64,000 bases of DNA from a bacterium (GCA_004172935.1 SDZD01000025.1:27717-91716), one strand, 5' to 3'; shown: positions 48,475-58,418, counted from the first letter of the stretch. The notes: generated by a model not told the origin, from the sequence alone. A program made the numbers and translations.

Positions 48475-51400
48475 GTGAAAACTTCATTCCCCGTTCGATT
48501 GTGGAACTTCTGGCTGGTGTCGCTGTGCGCCATGCTATTGTTTCTGGTCGGCCCCCATCCGGCACAAGCCCAGATTCAACGCGCCTTTGGCGTTCGTTAT
48601 AGCGGCGACCTGCGCGGTGACATTGTGCTTACTGGCAACACGGTCATTCGCCCGGTCTCGTCTATCACGGTTCCGCCGGCCCCCACGCCAACCCCCAGCA
48701 GTAACAACAGCACACCCGTCCAATTTGTGGATATAGATAGCAACTCTTCGACGACGAACTCTAGCAGCGCACAACTAAAGCTGCCAGCGGGCGTGACCGG
48801 ATCGAGCATCGTGTGGGCACGCCTTTACTGGTCGGGACGCCAGCTCACTACATCTCCAGGAACGACTCAATCCATCAAATTTTCGGCGAATGGTTCGGCA
48901 GCCAGCTACCAAACGTATACAGCGACGACGAACAGCCCTTCGGCAGCCGAATCTCAGTTAGTGAACTTCACCGTCCCTAACGGCGCCTCGACGTATACAG
49001 GTTCAGCGTATTCGGCGTGGGCGGATGTAACGACGCAAATGAAAACAGCTGGAGCGACCCCCACGCTAATGGCAGGTGGTATATCGGCGGACCTCATCAA
49101 TGATGGTTTGGGAGGCTATGCAGGATGGACTGTTGTTGCCGTATATCGCCAAACCAGCGAATTTGTGAGGCAACTTCGCGTCTTCGATGGCCTGGGCATC
49201 GTTAACGGTACAAACGCCCTGCCCATCACCCTATCGGGCTTTCGCACACCAGATAGCGGGACATTCACGATGCGCTTCGGCTCGGTTGTAAACGAAGGCG
49301 ACAAAGGCATTGTTGGCGATGCTCTCCAATTTAATGGTACGGCGCTCAGCGATGCGGTGAACCCCGCGAATGACTACTTTAACTCGACTGTGTCACAAGA
49401 TGGCGTACTGTTCACAACCGAACTTAACCCGCCGCCCTTCAACAGCACGCTTTTCGGTATGGACGCGGATCGCACCAGCATATCGGGTCCCTCAGCGCAG
49501 ATAGCAGCGGGGGCCACCAGCGCAAACCTTAATTTCACGACATCGGGCGACGTTTACTTTCCAACGACATTTACAACCTCGATCCCAACATTTGAAATTC
49601 AGGGACGAGTGTTTGAAGATGTGAACTACTCGGGTGGTGCAGGTCGCCCGATTACGACGACGGGCGCAGCAGGAGTGACAGGAGCCACTGTCGAGTTGTA
49701 TACCTCGGCGGGCGTCTATGTAAAATCGACAACAACGGACTCCACTGGCAACTACTACTTCTATAACGTGGGCGCGGGCAACTTCCAGGTGCGCGTCGTC
49801 AACTCAACAGTAAAATCGACTCGCCCCAATGGCTCGACAGCGGTTGGACTTGTGCCTGTACAGACCTACCGCACCAATGCATCGGGTAACCTCGATTCGT
49901 TCGGTTCGGGCACGCCTACGGGTGTAACCAACGAAATCGGTGGCGCATTCCCCAACGGCGTTGATGCAGCCGCTGGCACCACGACGTTGCCCCCTGGCTC
50001 ACAATCGGTAACGCCAGTCGTGGTCGGCGACGGAGCGGTTTCGAACGTGGACTTTGGTTTCAACTTCGATACCATCGTCAACACACGCGATTCAGGTCAG
50101 GGTTCGCTACGCCAGTTCATAATCAACTCAAATGCGCTCGGCAACACTGGGCTGGCTCAGACAAATTTGACAGCGGCTCGCGAAAGCTCGATCTTCATGA
50201 TCCCGTCCGGCAGCTTGACCAGCGGTGTCGCGCGCATCGCGTTGACGACTGCCCTGCCCGCTATCACGGATGCCGACACTTCGATTGCTGGCGAAATTCA
50301 GACCAATAACATCGGCAACACGAACTCAGGCACGCTTTACAATGCCACAACGGTAGGCCGGAACAGCCTTTCGACGGCCAGTGTATCGGCCCCCGAAGTT
50401 GTACTTTTTGGCGGCGGCACGCTGACCAATGTGATGTCGGTTTCGGGAACGGGTGCCATCATCTCGAACATAGGCTTTGCTGGTGTTACGGGTTCGGCTT
50501 CGGGTAACGCGGCTGTTGGTGCCATCGTTCTGTTGAACGGCGCCTCGAACACCACCATCACTGGCAACAGCTTTGGCCCTTACATATCGTTTAGCGATCC
50601 AGGCGCCGAGCGCGTCAACGACGCAATCACACTCGGCGGCGCTTCGGGTGCGACCATTGCTAACACCACCATTACGAACAACGGCTTCGGCTATTTGGGC
50701 CGACGCGCTATTTTGGCGGCACCGTTCAATGCGACAGCAAACATCAACGGCTTGACGGTAACGGGCAACACCATCTCGGTCACAGGTTCGCAGATGACCG
50801 GAGATCAGACCGATGGCGAGGGTATGATTTTGTACTCCAACTATCGCGATGTCATCGTTCAGGGCAACTTGTTCGACCGTATCTCGACTGGCAGCACTGG
50901 CACCTACGGCGATAATGCGATTGAAGTCCATTATTCCGGTGCGAACTCGGCGGTCGCATCCAGCAACGCACAGGGCTTGCTGATCGCGGGCAATACCATT
51001 ACTGGCACGCGCGGCATTGGTATCGGCCTGAACGACACCTCAGGGGCATTGTTCACGAACTCGAACAACAAAATCACCGTCATCCAAAACAACATCATTA
51101 CGGGGACGGCGTTAGTTAGCGCGACTTCGGGCGGTAACGGCATCTCGGTGAACTCGGTACGTGCGCGCATTTCGCAGAACTCGATTTACGCGAACGACAA
51201 ACTTGGTATCGACCTTGGAGCAACCCTGACAGCCAACAACGGCGTAACTCCCAACGATGGATTAATCGTCGGAGCCAACAACGGCGTCGATTATCCGATA
51301 TTCTCATCGGTTGTCACTGGCACCAGCACCATCACGCTTTCGGGTTATGTGGGCAGCAATGCAGGTGGTATTTTGGCAGCGGGGCCATTCAACATCGAAG

Positions 51401-54400
51401 TGTTCGTGGCCGATAACGTACCAGCTAACCAGAACGGTGAAATCATCCTGAATGATGGCAAGAGCGTAGCCCACGGCGAGGGCCGCACCTACATCGGTTC
51501 GTTCCTGACGAATGCGAACGGTGTGTTCACAAACCAAGTTCTGACCTATACATTGCCAGCGGGTTCGCAGATCACGGCGACGGCGACCAACAACAGCGGC
51601 ACAGGCAGCGCCAGCACCAGCGAATTCTCGAACAACCTACCCGAAGTCAACATCGCGGTTAAAGGCCGCGTGTTTGAAGATGTGAACTATGCGGGCGGCG
51701 TGGGTCGCGCTTATAACGCAGCTTCGGCCATGAAGGGTATCAACGGAGTTCGCGTCGAGCTTTACAACTCGGACGGAACCTTCAACAGCTTCACAACGAC
51801 AGCCAACATCGGCGGCGAAGATGGCATGTACAACTTCGCAAACTTGGCGAACGGCGTTTATTACACCCGCGTCGTCAACTCGACGGTTGGTTCATCGCGC
51901 GATACAGCAGCAACAGGCCTTATCGCGGTGCAAACATTCCAACTCGCCGACGAAACAGCCGACGCAGTAGCGAACCCGACAGCGATTACCTCGCGCGTTG
52001 GTGGACGCTTCCCGGCGCAGGTTGATGCGGTTGCCAACACAACGAACGCAACATTGAACACCTCGACCTTCGCTTTATCGAGCGGCGGCGTGGCTCAAAG
52101 CGTATCGCGCGTTCAAATCGTGAACGGTGCAGACAACTCTGGCACGGATGGCTTCGCTTTCGGCTACAACTTCGATACCATCGTCAACACCAACGACACC
52201 GGACAGGGTTCGCTTCGCCAGTTCGTGCTGAACTCGAACGCATTGCCCAACACCGGACTGGCTCAAGTTGGCTTGACAGCGGGCGTGGAAACCTCGATTT
52301 TCATGATCCCTTCGACATCCGACCCGCTGGGCCGCACTGCGGATGCCAACTTCGCGAACGGCGTGGCGAAAATCACGCTGGCATCGGGATTGACCATCAC
52401 GGGTACTAACGCAGCTTCGACGGCCATCGACGGCACCCGCCAAACAGTCAACATTGGCGACACCAATGCGGGCACGTTTGGTACTGGCGGCACCGTCGGT
52501 GTGCAGAACATCGCGCTTCCGACACTGCCACGTCCCGAAATCGAAATCTATGGTCCTCGCACCGTTCCTATCGGTCTCGACATCGCGGCAGGTAGCGCAC
52601 TTGTGAAGGGCGTTTCGATGTGGGGATTTGGCACTGGCGGCGACAGCAACACCTATGCGACTATCCGCGTGGGTACTGGCTCTGGCTCGAACTTCACACC
52701 TCCAACCATCACTCAGGTATTGCTGGGTACTTCGGCGGTTCCCGGTACGGGCGGAGCATTGACTGTTCCCGCGAACTTCGGAAGCGGCGACCTTGTTCGC
52801 GCCAACGGCGTCGATGTTGGTGTAGTATCGAACTCGATTCTGGCCTACTCTGGCGGTAAGGGCGTCGCCCTTCAAGCAGGAGCCGATGGCTGGATAGTTC
52901 AGGGCAACGAAATCTTCAACAACTCGCGCGACAGTTCGGCGTGGGATGGCGTGGATGCTCAGGTTGCGAACACACAGGTTCTAGAGAACCTCATCTATAA
53001 CATCGGTGGCGTAGGTATCGACTCCTACTCGTCATCGGGTGGTGCGGTTTTGCGCAACAACACGGTGCGCAACAACGGCTTGCTTTGCACGCCGACAGTG
53101 GGCGAGAATGCGGGTATCCGTTCGTACGGAACGGGCAACGCCATCACCTTCAACATCGTAGCGAACAACTATGGTGCGGGTATATTGGTTCAATCGACCG
53201 CGACTTCGTTAATTTCGCGCAACTCGATTTATGGCAACGGCGAAGCGGCTTCGGCTTCTTCGACAACACCAACTGGCCAAATCGGTATCGACTTGCTGAG
53301 TTCTACGGACGCCCTCGAACGCGGCACTTCGCCATTCGTTTCGCCCAACGACGCGGGCGATGGCGATGCGGGCGGAAACGGCTTACTGAACTTCCCAATT
53401 ATCACGAGCGCCTCGATTGATAATGGACAACTGACGCTTTCGGGTTTTGCTCCGGCAAGCTCCAACGTCGAAGTATTTATCGCAGCACCCGACGCGACAG
53501 GATTCGGCGAAGGTCAGACCTACGCCTTCTCGTTCACGGAAGGCAGCGCCAGCGACACCGACACCGGAACGGGCGCTTATAACGCAAGCACTCTACAATC
53601 GCTGGGTTACTCGGCATCGACTGCGGCGCTCGCAGGTAGCGAGACAGCAGCGAACCGCTTCCGCGTGGTGGTTCCGGTGGGCAGCATCACTTTGAGTTCG
53701 CTGCTGACCGCAACAGCTACTGTCAGCAACGCGACTTCGGAGTTCTCGCCCAACATTGGCCTCTCGCCTTCGATTTCGGGCACTGTGTATATCGATGCCA
53801 ACTCGAACTCAACTCGCGACAACGGCGAAGCGGGAGCCAGCCTCACCAACTACTACATCAAGTTGGTAGCTAATGGCGCCACCAGTGCTACCCGCGCGGT
53901 GTTGGTGAACAACGATGGCACGTACTCGATTCCGAACGTGACACCTGGCAACTACACCCTGGTACTGGACAACAACGCGACGCTGACCGACATCACACCA
54001 ACGGTGCCACCAGGTTACACCGCCACGGAAGCACCAAATGGTGTTCGTCCCGCTGCGATTGGCACTCTGGGACTTGCGGGTCAGAACTTTGGTTTGTATG
54101 CGGGTTACACGCTGTCGGGCAAAGTCTTCGAGGACAACGGAGTCGGTAGCGGAATCGCCAACGACGCAGTGCAGAACGGCACCGAACCCAACCTGGGTGG
54201 AGTGACGCTGCAACTGAAGAGTGGCACCACCGTTATCGCGACAGCGACAACTGGTGCAGATGGCACCTACTCGTTCACGATTCCAGCATCGTATTCGGGC
54301 CAGACGTTGACAGTGGTCGAAACCAACCCGGCGGGTTATGTATCGAGCGGCGCAAGCGTGGGCAACACGGGCGGCACTTACACCCGCACAACGGACACGC

Positions 54401-55173
54401 TTTCGTTTGCGTTCAATACAGCCAATGGCACGCTGACGGGAGTCAACTTCGCCGATGTGCGTGGCGCGACGCTCGAAAACGACGGCACCAAAGTTGGCAC
54501 TCGCGGCGGAAGCGTGGTTTATCCTCACGTCTTTACGGCGAACACAGCGGGCAGCGTCACGTTCTCTCTCGCAGAGAATGCAACACCAGCCACCGGATGG
54601 TCGGTCGCGTTGTACAACGACTTGAACGGCAACGGCGCTCTGGATGCCAACGAACCACAGATCACCTCAACGTCGCCTGCAACCCCAACCACAGCAACGG
54701 GCAAAATCAACCTGTTGGTCATCAACTACGTTCCACAGAACGCCCCCGATGGCTCTCAGGACAAAATAACACTGACGGCGAACTTCACTCCTTCGGTTGG
54801 TGGAACAAACCCAGCGCTTCCGGTGCAGACTCTGACGCGCGGCGACCTGACAACAGTCGGCCAGCAGAGCGGATTGAGCCTGACTAAAACGGTGGACAAA
54901 GCGACGGCGAAGAGCGGCGACTTGATCACCTACACGATCACCTATACCAACACGGGCAATGCTCCGATTTCCAATCTGGTTATCAACGATAGCACTCCCG
55001 CGTACACGACGTTTGTCTCAGCGAACTTCGCGACTCCTCTGCCCGCATCGCTAACGGGTTGCACCATTGCAGCTCCTACGGTGAATAATAGTGGCGGCAT
55101 CAAATGGACGTTCACCGGAACTCTGGCCCAAGGCGCCAGCAAAACGGTTACTTTCGTGGTGAAAGTGAACTAA
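48475..55173 (+). CDS. Giant secreted beta-helix protein with internal duplication (2232 residues)
   Basis: GTG 48475 gives MKTSFPVRLWNFWLVSLCAM and a signal peptide ending VGPHPAQAQ; the frame from 48340 would start inside a terminator. Residues 34-370 form a strand-rich DUF3344-like domain (WARLYWSGRQLTTSPGTTQ, DGLGGYAGWTVVAVYRQ). Two copies of a roughly 690-residue unit follow (373-1057 and 1058-1767), each with an SdrD-B/Cna-B module (QGRVFEDVNYSGG; KGRVFEDVNYAGG), the motif FDTIVNTxDxGQGSLRQF and right-handed parallel beta-helix coils (ITGNSFGPYISF, VQGNLFDRISTG, VQGNEIFNNSRDSS). Cna-B-type modules (1768-1995) and one DUF11 module (about 2133-2232) end it. Probably a surface adhesin or stalk; no barrel, so it needs an anchor. 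Confidence 0.87.
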   Translation: MKTSFPVRLWNFWLVSLCAMLLFLVGPHPAQAQIQRAFGVRYSGDLRGDIVLTGNTVIRPVSSITVPPAPTPTPSSNNSTPVQFVDIDSNSSTTNSSSAQLKLPAGVTGSSIVWARLYWSGRQLTTSPGTTQSIKFSANGSAASYQTYTATTNSPSAAESQLVNFTVPNGASTYTGSAYSAWADVTTQMKTAGATPTLMAGGISADLINDGLGGYAGWTVVAVYRQTSEFVRQLRVFDGLGIVNGTNALPITLSGFRTPDSGTFTMRFGSVVNEGDKGIVGDALQFNGTALSDAVNPANDYFNSTVSQDGVLFTTELNPPPFNSTLFGMDADRTSISGPSAQIAAGATSANLNFTTSGDVYFPTTFTTSIPTFEIQGRVFEDVNYSGGAGRPITTTGAAGVTGATVELYTSAGVYVKSTTTDSTGNYYFYNVGAGNFQVRVVNSTVKSTRPNGSTAVGLVPVQTYRTNASGNLDSFGSGTPTGVTNEIGGAFPNGVDAAAGTTTLPPGSQSVTPVVVGDGAVSNVDFGFNFDTIVNTRDSGQGSLRQFIINSNALGNTGLAQTNLTAARESSIFMIPSGSLTSGVARIALTTALPAITDADTSIAGEIQTNNIGNTNSGTLYNATTVGRNSLSTASVSAPEVVLFGGGTLTNVMSVSGTGAIISNIGFAGVTGSASGNAAVGAIVLLNGASNTTITGNSFGPYISFSDPGAERVNDAITLGGASGATIANTTITNNGFGYLGRRAILAAPFNATANINGLTVTGNTISVTGSQMTGDQTDGEGMILYSNYRDVIVQGNLFDRISTGSTGTYGDNAIEVHYSGANSAVASSNAQGLLIAGNTITGTRGIGIGLNDTSGALFTNSNNKITVIQNNIITGTALVSATSGGNGISVNSVRARISQNSIYANDKLGIDLGATLTANNGVTPNDGLIVGANNGVDYPIFSSVVTGTSTITLSGYVGSNAGGILAAGPFNIEVFVADNVPANQNGEIILNDGKSVAHGEGRTYIGSFLTNANGVFTNQVLTYTLPAGSQITATATNNSGTGSASTSEFSNNLPEVNIAVKGRVFEDVNYAGGVGRAYNAASAMKGINGVRVELYNSDGTFNSFTTTANIGGEDGMYNFANLANGVYYTRVVNSTVGSSRDTAATGLIAVQTFQLADETADAVANPTAITSRVGGRFPAQVDAVANTTNATLNTSTFALSSGGVAQSVSRVQIVNGADNSGTDGFAFGYNFDTIVNTNDTGQGSLRQFVLNSNALPNTGLAQVGLTAGVETSIFMIPSTSDPLGRTADANFANGVAKITLASGLTITGTNAASTAIDGTRQTVNIGDTNAGTFGTGGTVGVQNIALPTLPRPEIEIYGPRTVPIGLDIAAGSALVKGVSMWGFGTGGDSNTYATIRVGTGSGSNFTPPTITQVLLGTSAVPGTGGALTVPANFGSGDLVRANGVDVGVVSNSILAYSGGKGVALQAGADGWIVQGNEIFNNSRDSSAWDGVDAQVANTQVLENLIYNIGGVGIDSYSSSGGAVLRNNTVRNNGLLCTPTVGENAGIRSYGTGNAITFNIVANNYGAGILVQSTATSLISRNSIYGNGEAASASSTTPTGQIGIDLLSSTDALERGTSPFVSPNDAGDGDAGGNGLLNFPIITSASIDNGQLTLSGFAPASSNVEVFIAAPDATGFGEGQTYAFSFTEGSASDTDTGTGAYNASTLQSLGYSASTAALAGSETAANRFRVVVPVGSITLSSLLTATATVSNATSEFSPNIGLSPSISGTVYIDANSNSTRDNGEAGASLTNYYIKLVANGATSATRAVLVNNDGTYSIPNVTPGNYTLVLDNNATLTDITPTVPPGYTATEAPNGVRPAAIGTLGLAGQNFGLYAGYTLSGKVFEDNGVGSGIANDAVQNGTEPNLGGVTLQLKSGTTVIATATTGADGTYSFTIPASYSGQTLTVVETNPAGYVSSGASVGNTGGTYTRTTDTLSFAFNTANGTLTGVNFADVRGATLENDGTKVGTRGGSVVYPHVFTANTAGSVTFSLAENATPATGWSVALYNDLNGNGALDANEPQITSTSPATPTTATGKINLLVINYVPQNAPDGSQDKITLTANFTPSVGGTNPALPVQTLTRGDLTTVGQQSGLSLTKTVDKATAKSGDLITYTITYTNTGNAPISNLVINDSTPAYTTFVSANFATPLPASLTGCTIAAPTVNNSGGIKWTFTGTLAQGASKTVTFVVKVN

Positions 55174-55207
55174 GCCGAGATTCAGGAGTTTTGAGAACTC
55201 CGCAAAA

Positions 55208-55250
55208 CAAAAACCGCGCGAACTCAATGTTCACGCGGTTTTTGTTTTTA
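55208..55250. terminator. Terminator between the giant gene and the AraC gene
   Basis: CAAAAACCGCGCGAAC (55208-55223) pairs with GTTCACGCGGTTTTTG (55229-55244) with one mismatch, and A/T runs flank both sides, so it can serve both convergent genes. Confidence 0.9.
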
Positions 55251-56192
55251 ATCTGACGCTACCTGCGGGGTGGTTCGGGAGTTGGCGCGGTAGCGTTGCG
55301 GGGCAACGCCAACCATGCGTTTGAAGGCGTTGCTAAATGCGCTTTCGGAACCATAGCCCAGTGAATGGGCGAGTGTGGAGACGGGGATATTTTCTTCGCG
55401 CAGTGCCCGTTCGGCGAGCAGCATTCGCCAGTTGGTCAGGTAGGTTAGCGGGGCGACTCCGGCGACTGTTTTGAAGTGAAGAGCGAATGTGGTTCGCGAC
55501 ATGGCAGAAGCTCGCGCGAGTTCTTCGAGTTGCCAGCCATGTCCGGGGTAGGCGTGCATGAGGCGCAGGGCGGGGGCGATTCGTTGGTCGCTGATGGCAC
55601 GCAGTAGCCCAGTGGGCAGAGGGCCTGACGAGTCGAGGTAGGCACGTAAAATTTGGACGAACATGAGTTGCGCGAGTTGGGAGGCCGCGACATTGGCACC
55701 GGGGAGTTCTGCCGTTCGCTCGCGAACGAGTTGGTCGAGGAGCCACTGCAGCACCGTCGCCTGAGGCGAAGCGGCGCGGACATGGATGAGAGAGGGCAGC
55801 ACATCGGCCAGTAGTCCACCACTGGATGGGTCAAGGCGGACATGACCGCCGATCTGAATACAATCCTCTTTACTGGCATCGCCTAAGCGTGCGAACTTGA
55901 TTGAGGGGTCGGCGAAGACCTGAGTCGCATCAACGGGAGCAATCGCCAAATCGCCCGCGAGGACAAAGGAGCGCTGCGCCGAGAGGAGAAAGACATCTCC
56001 GGTTTCGACAAAAACTGGCTCGGCCTGACCGTCGATGGAGAGCCAGCAAGTCCCCTTCACCAAAGCAAAGAACTTGATTTTATCGGGGGCGGGGAAGCGG
56101 ATAGCCCAGGAGCCGCCCGCTGTAAAACCACCAGAGATGATGGATTGGGCGTTGGCGAACTTGAGAATATCGGAGAAAGGGTCGGTCGTCAT
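55248..56192 (-). CDS. AraC-family regulator with cupin-type sensor domain
   Basis: From ATG 56192 the protein has 314 residues. The N-terminal cupin-like half (KFFALVKGTCWLSIDGQAEP, TGDVFLLSAQRSFVLAG) is the AraC ligand-binding type. The C-terminal half has the two helix-turn-helix segments WQLEELARASAMSRTTFALH and IPVSTLAHSLGYGSESAFSN, then FKRMVGVAPQRYR. It is divergent from the SDR gene, which it probably regulates. The ligand is unknown. Confidence 0.92.
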   Translation of the reverse strand: MTTDPFSDILKFANAQSIISGGFTAGGSWAIRFPAPDKIKFFALVKGTCWLSIDGQAEPVFVETGDVFLLSAQRSFVLAGDLAIAPVDATQVFADPSIKFARLGDASKEDCIQIGGHVRLDPSSGGLLADVLPSLIHVRAASPQATVLQWLLDQLVRERTAELPGANVAASQLAQLMFVQILRAYLDSSGPLPTGLLRAISDQRIAPALRLMHAYPGHGWQLEELARASAMSRTTFALHFKTVAGVAPLTYLTNWRMLLAERALREENIPVSTLAHSLGYGSESAFSNAFKRMVGVAPQRYRANSRTTPQVASD

Positions 56193-56269
56193 TTCCGTAC
56201 TTATACGCAAGTAAAGCGGATTTTGAATTATTCATAGTCCGATTAATCACACGAATACTGTCGTACAAC

Positions 56270-57292
56270 ATGACAGATCAAAACGGCGCAACGCGCACTT
56301 TGCAACAACCAATCAATTCCGGTTTTAGTGCAGCTTCGACGGCTCAGGAAGTTATTGATGATATCGACTTATCGGGAAAAGTTGCCATCGTTACCGGGGG
56401 ATATTCCGGCCTTGGTTTAGAAACGGTACGAGTTCTGGCATTGGCTGGAGCCAAAGTTATCGTGCCAGCACGCGACCACAATAAAGCCGTAAAAGCGGTA
56501 GGAAACATTCAAGGTGCTGAAATTTGGGAGATGGACTTGCTCAACCCGACTTCGATTGATAACTTCGCGCAGCGGTTCATTGCGGGTGGGCAAGCGCTGC
56601 ATATATTGGTGACCAGCGCGGGCATTATGGCGTGCCCTCTGGCGCGTGATGCACGCGGATATGAATCGCAGTTCGCGACCAACCATCTGGGTCACTTTCA
56701 GTTGACGGCGCGGCTGTGGCCCGCTTTATGTCAGGCTAAGGGGGCACGAGTAGCTTCGGTTTCCTCATGGGGACACCACTACTCGCCAATGGTGTTCGAT
56801 GACCCAAATTTCGAGCGACGCGAATATAACCGCTGGAAGGGGTATGGCCAATCGAAGACAGCCAATATCCTGTTCGCAGTTGAGTTGGATAAGCGAGGCA
56901 AGGAACATGGAGTGCGGGCTTTTTCGCTGCATCCAGGGAGCATCGTTGGCACTGGTCTGGAAAAGCATGTTTCGCGCGAGGAACTCGTAGCGGCGGGTGT
57001 TATCGACGAGAATGGGAAGCAGATTCTCGACCCGACACGAAATTTGAAGACGGTAGAACAAGGGGCAGCGACCAGCGTTTGGTGCGCCACGAGTTCACAA
57101 CTCGATGGGATGGGCGGGGTGTATTGCGAGAACTGCGATGTCGCGCCACTTGGTTCTGAGGCGAGTGCTAATGGATGGAAGATGGGAGATTCGACTATTC
57201 ACGCCGGAGTAATGCCATATGCAGTCGATGCCGAAGCGGCGGAGCGGCTGTGGAAACTGAGCGAACAGTTGGTGAGATTGGAGTGGGGGTAA
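56270..57292 (+). CDS. Short-chain dehydrogenase/reductase
   Basis: The 340-residue protein is an SDR with a long N-terminal extension. The cofactor loop is VAIVTGGYSGLGLETVRVLA, the catalytic Ser is in SSWGHH, and the active-site Tyr and Lys are in YNRWKGYGQSKTANILF (Y-x-x-x-K in GYGQSK). NAG is replaced by TSAGIMACP. The tail (GGVYCENCDVAPLGSEASAN) is like the WW-domain-oxidoreductase/retinol-dehydrogenase-like bacterial group. The substrate is unknown. It follows the divergent AraC regulator with 77 bases between starts. Confidence 0.9.
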   Translation: MTDQNGATRTLQQPINSGFSAASTAQEVIDDIDLSGKVAIVTGGYSGLGLETVRVLALAGAKVIVPARDHNKAVKAVGNIQGAEIWEMDLLNPTSIDNFAQRFIAGGQALHILVTSAGIMACPLARDARGYESQFATNHLGHFQLTARLWPALCQAKGARVASVSSWGHHYSPMVFDDPNFERREYNRWKGYGQSKTANILFAVELDKRGKEHGVRAFSLHPGSIVGTGLEKHVSREELVAAGVIDENGKQILDPTRNLKTVEQGAATSVWCATSSQLDGMGGVYCENCDVAPLGSEASANGWKMGDSTIHAGVMPYAVDAEAAERLWKLSEQLVRLEWG

Positions 57293-57368
57293 TTCGGCTG
57301 TGGGAAGAAGCATATGCCTCCCTCTTTGTTGAAACATCCTAATCTGTTAGTCAGTAGAGAACTGTTTG

Positions 57369-57386
57369 AGGGCGAACACAAGGTTC
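57369..57386. repeat. REP-like hairpin, GGGCGAAC family (copy 3, partial)
   Basis: AGGGCGAACACAAGGTTC matches copy 2 and then stops, directly before a terminator stem, so only the left arm and loop remain. Confidence 0.7.
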
Positions 57387-57392
57387 AAAATG

Positions 57393-57425
57393 AAAAAGGA
57401 GTGCGTTTCACCGCACTCCTTTTTT
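57393..57425. terminator. Bidirectional terminator
   Basis: AAAAAGGAGTGCG (57393-57405) pairs perfectly with CGCACTCCTTTTT (57412-57424). It serves the convergent SDR and nnrD genes. Confidence 0.95.
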
Positions 57426-57443
57426 GGGGTTTTATATAGCGAC

Positions 57444-58373
57444 CTAGACGCGGAGGCCGAAGCCTTTTTTGTTGGTGGTACCGCCTTCGGTCGAGCGGCG
57501 CAGGAAGCGCTGGGTGAAGGGCAGGTGCGAGATGAAGTCGGATGCCAACACGCCATCGTCGCCGAGGTCTTTGGCTACGGCTTCGCCAGCGAGGGCGTGC
57601 ATATGGACTCCCCAGATGGAGGCGCGAATAGGTTCGACACCCTGCGCCAAAAATGAGCCGATGATGCCAGACAAAACATCGCCCGAACCAGCGGTGCCCA
57701 GCGCGCGTGAACCGGCTTCGTTGCGGTAGACGGTGCCATCGGGCGAGGCGATGAATGTGGTGCGTCCCTTGAGAACCAGAATCACTTTTTGGGCGCGAGC
57801 ATAATCGGAAGCGATTTTGGCGCGCTTTTCGTCGTCGGCATCTGCAAGAGAGATGTTGGACAGCACTTCAAATTCTTTGGCGTGCGGGGTGAGGATGCGC
57901 GTGGCCTTGATGCCCGCAAAACTAAATCCCTCGTCCAGTGCGCAAAGCGCTTCGGCATCGACGACAGTGGGAAGTGGAGCGGCTTCGACTATTTCGCGAA
58001 TGGCGGTGGCGGTTTCAGCTTCTTCTCCTAATCCCGGCCCGACCACGAGTGCCTGACAGGCGCGGCATTCGGAGGCGACGCTTTCGACTGCGTTTTGGGC
58101 AAGCGTGCCCGCTTTGGTTTCAGGAACGCCGATGACCAGTAATTCGGGAATGGCAATCCCGATGGCAAGCGCCAGCGATTCGGGAACCGCCACGCGCACA
58201 GTGCCACACCCGCTACGCAAGGCCGCGCGCGACACCAGAAGGGCCGCGCCGGGAACGCGCTTCGAGCCGCTTACAACGAGCAATTTGCCTCGGTCGGCTT
58301 TGGTCGAGTCATCGGCCCATGCCGGAAGAGGCAAGGTTTTGAGCAGGTCGACATCAATTTTTTGTGTTTGCAT
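57444..58373 (-). CDS. nnrD: ADP-dependent NAD(P)H-hydrate dehydratase
   Basis: The enzyme repairs the damaged cofactor NAD(P)HX. The 309-residue protein is a ribokinase-like C-terminal YjeF domain only: KLLVVSGSKRVPGAALLVSR, CGTVRVAVPESLA, RILTPHAKEFEVL (ATP site), VLKGRTTFIASPDG and ALGTAGSGDVLSGIIGSFLA, with the catalytic Asp in SGDVL. The epimerase (NnrE) domain found fused in E. coli is absent, so epimerase would be encoded elsewhere. Start ATG 58373. Confidence 0.93.
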   Translation of the reverse strand: MQTQKIDVDLLKTLPLPAWADDSTKADRGKLLVVSGSKRVPGAALLVSRAALRSGCGTVRVAVPESLALAIGIAIPELLVIGVPETKAGTLAQNAVESVASECRACQALVVGPGLGEEAETATAIREIVEAAPLPTVVDAEALCALDEGFSFAGIKATRILTPHAKEFEVLSNISLADADDEKRAKIASDYARAQKVILVLKGRTTFIASPDGTVYRNEAGSRALGTAGSGDVLSGIIGSFLAQGVEPIRASIWGVHMHALAGEAVAKDLGDDGVLASDFISHLPFTQRFLRRSTEGGTTNKKGFGLRV

Positions 58374-58418
58374 GAGTTCCTTGGCTTTTTCTTACGCCGC
58401 ACGGCACGGCAGCGTTTC

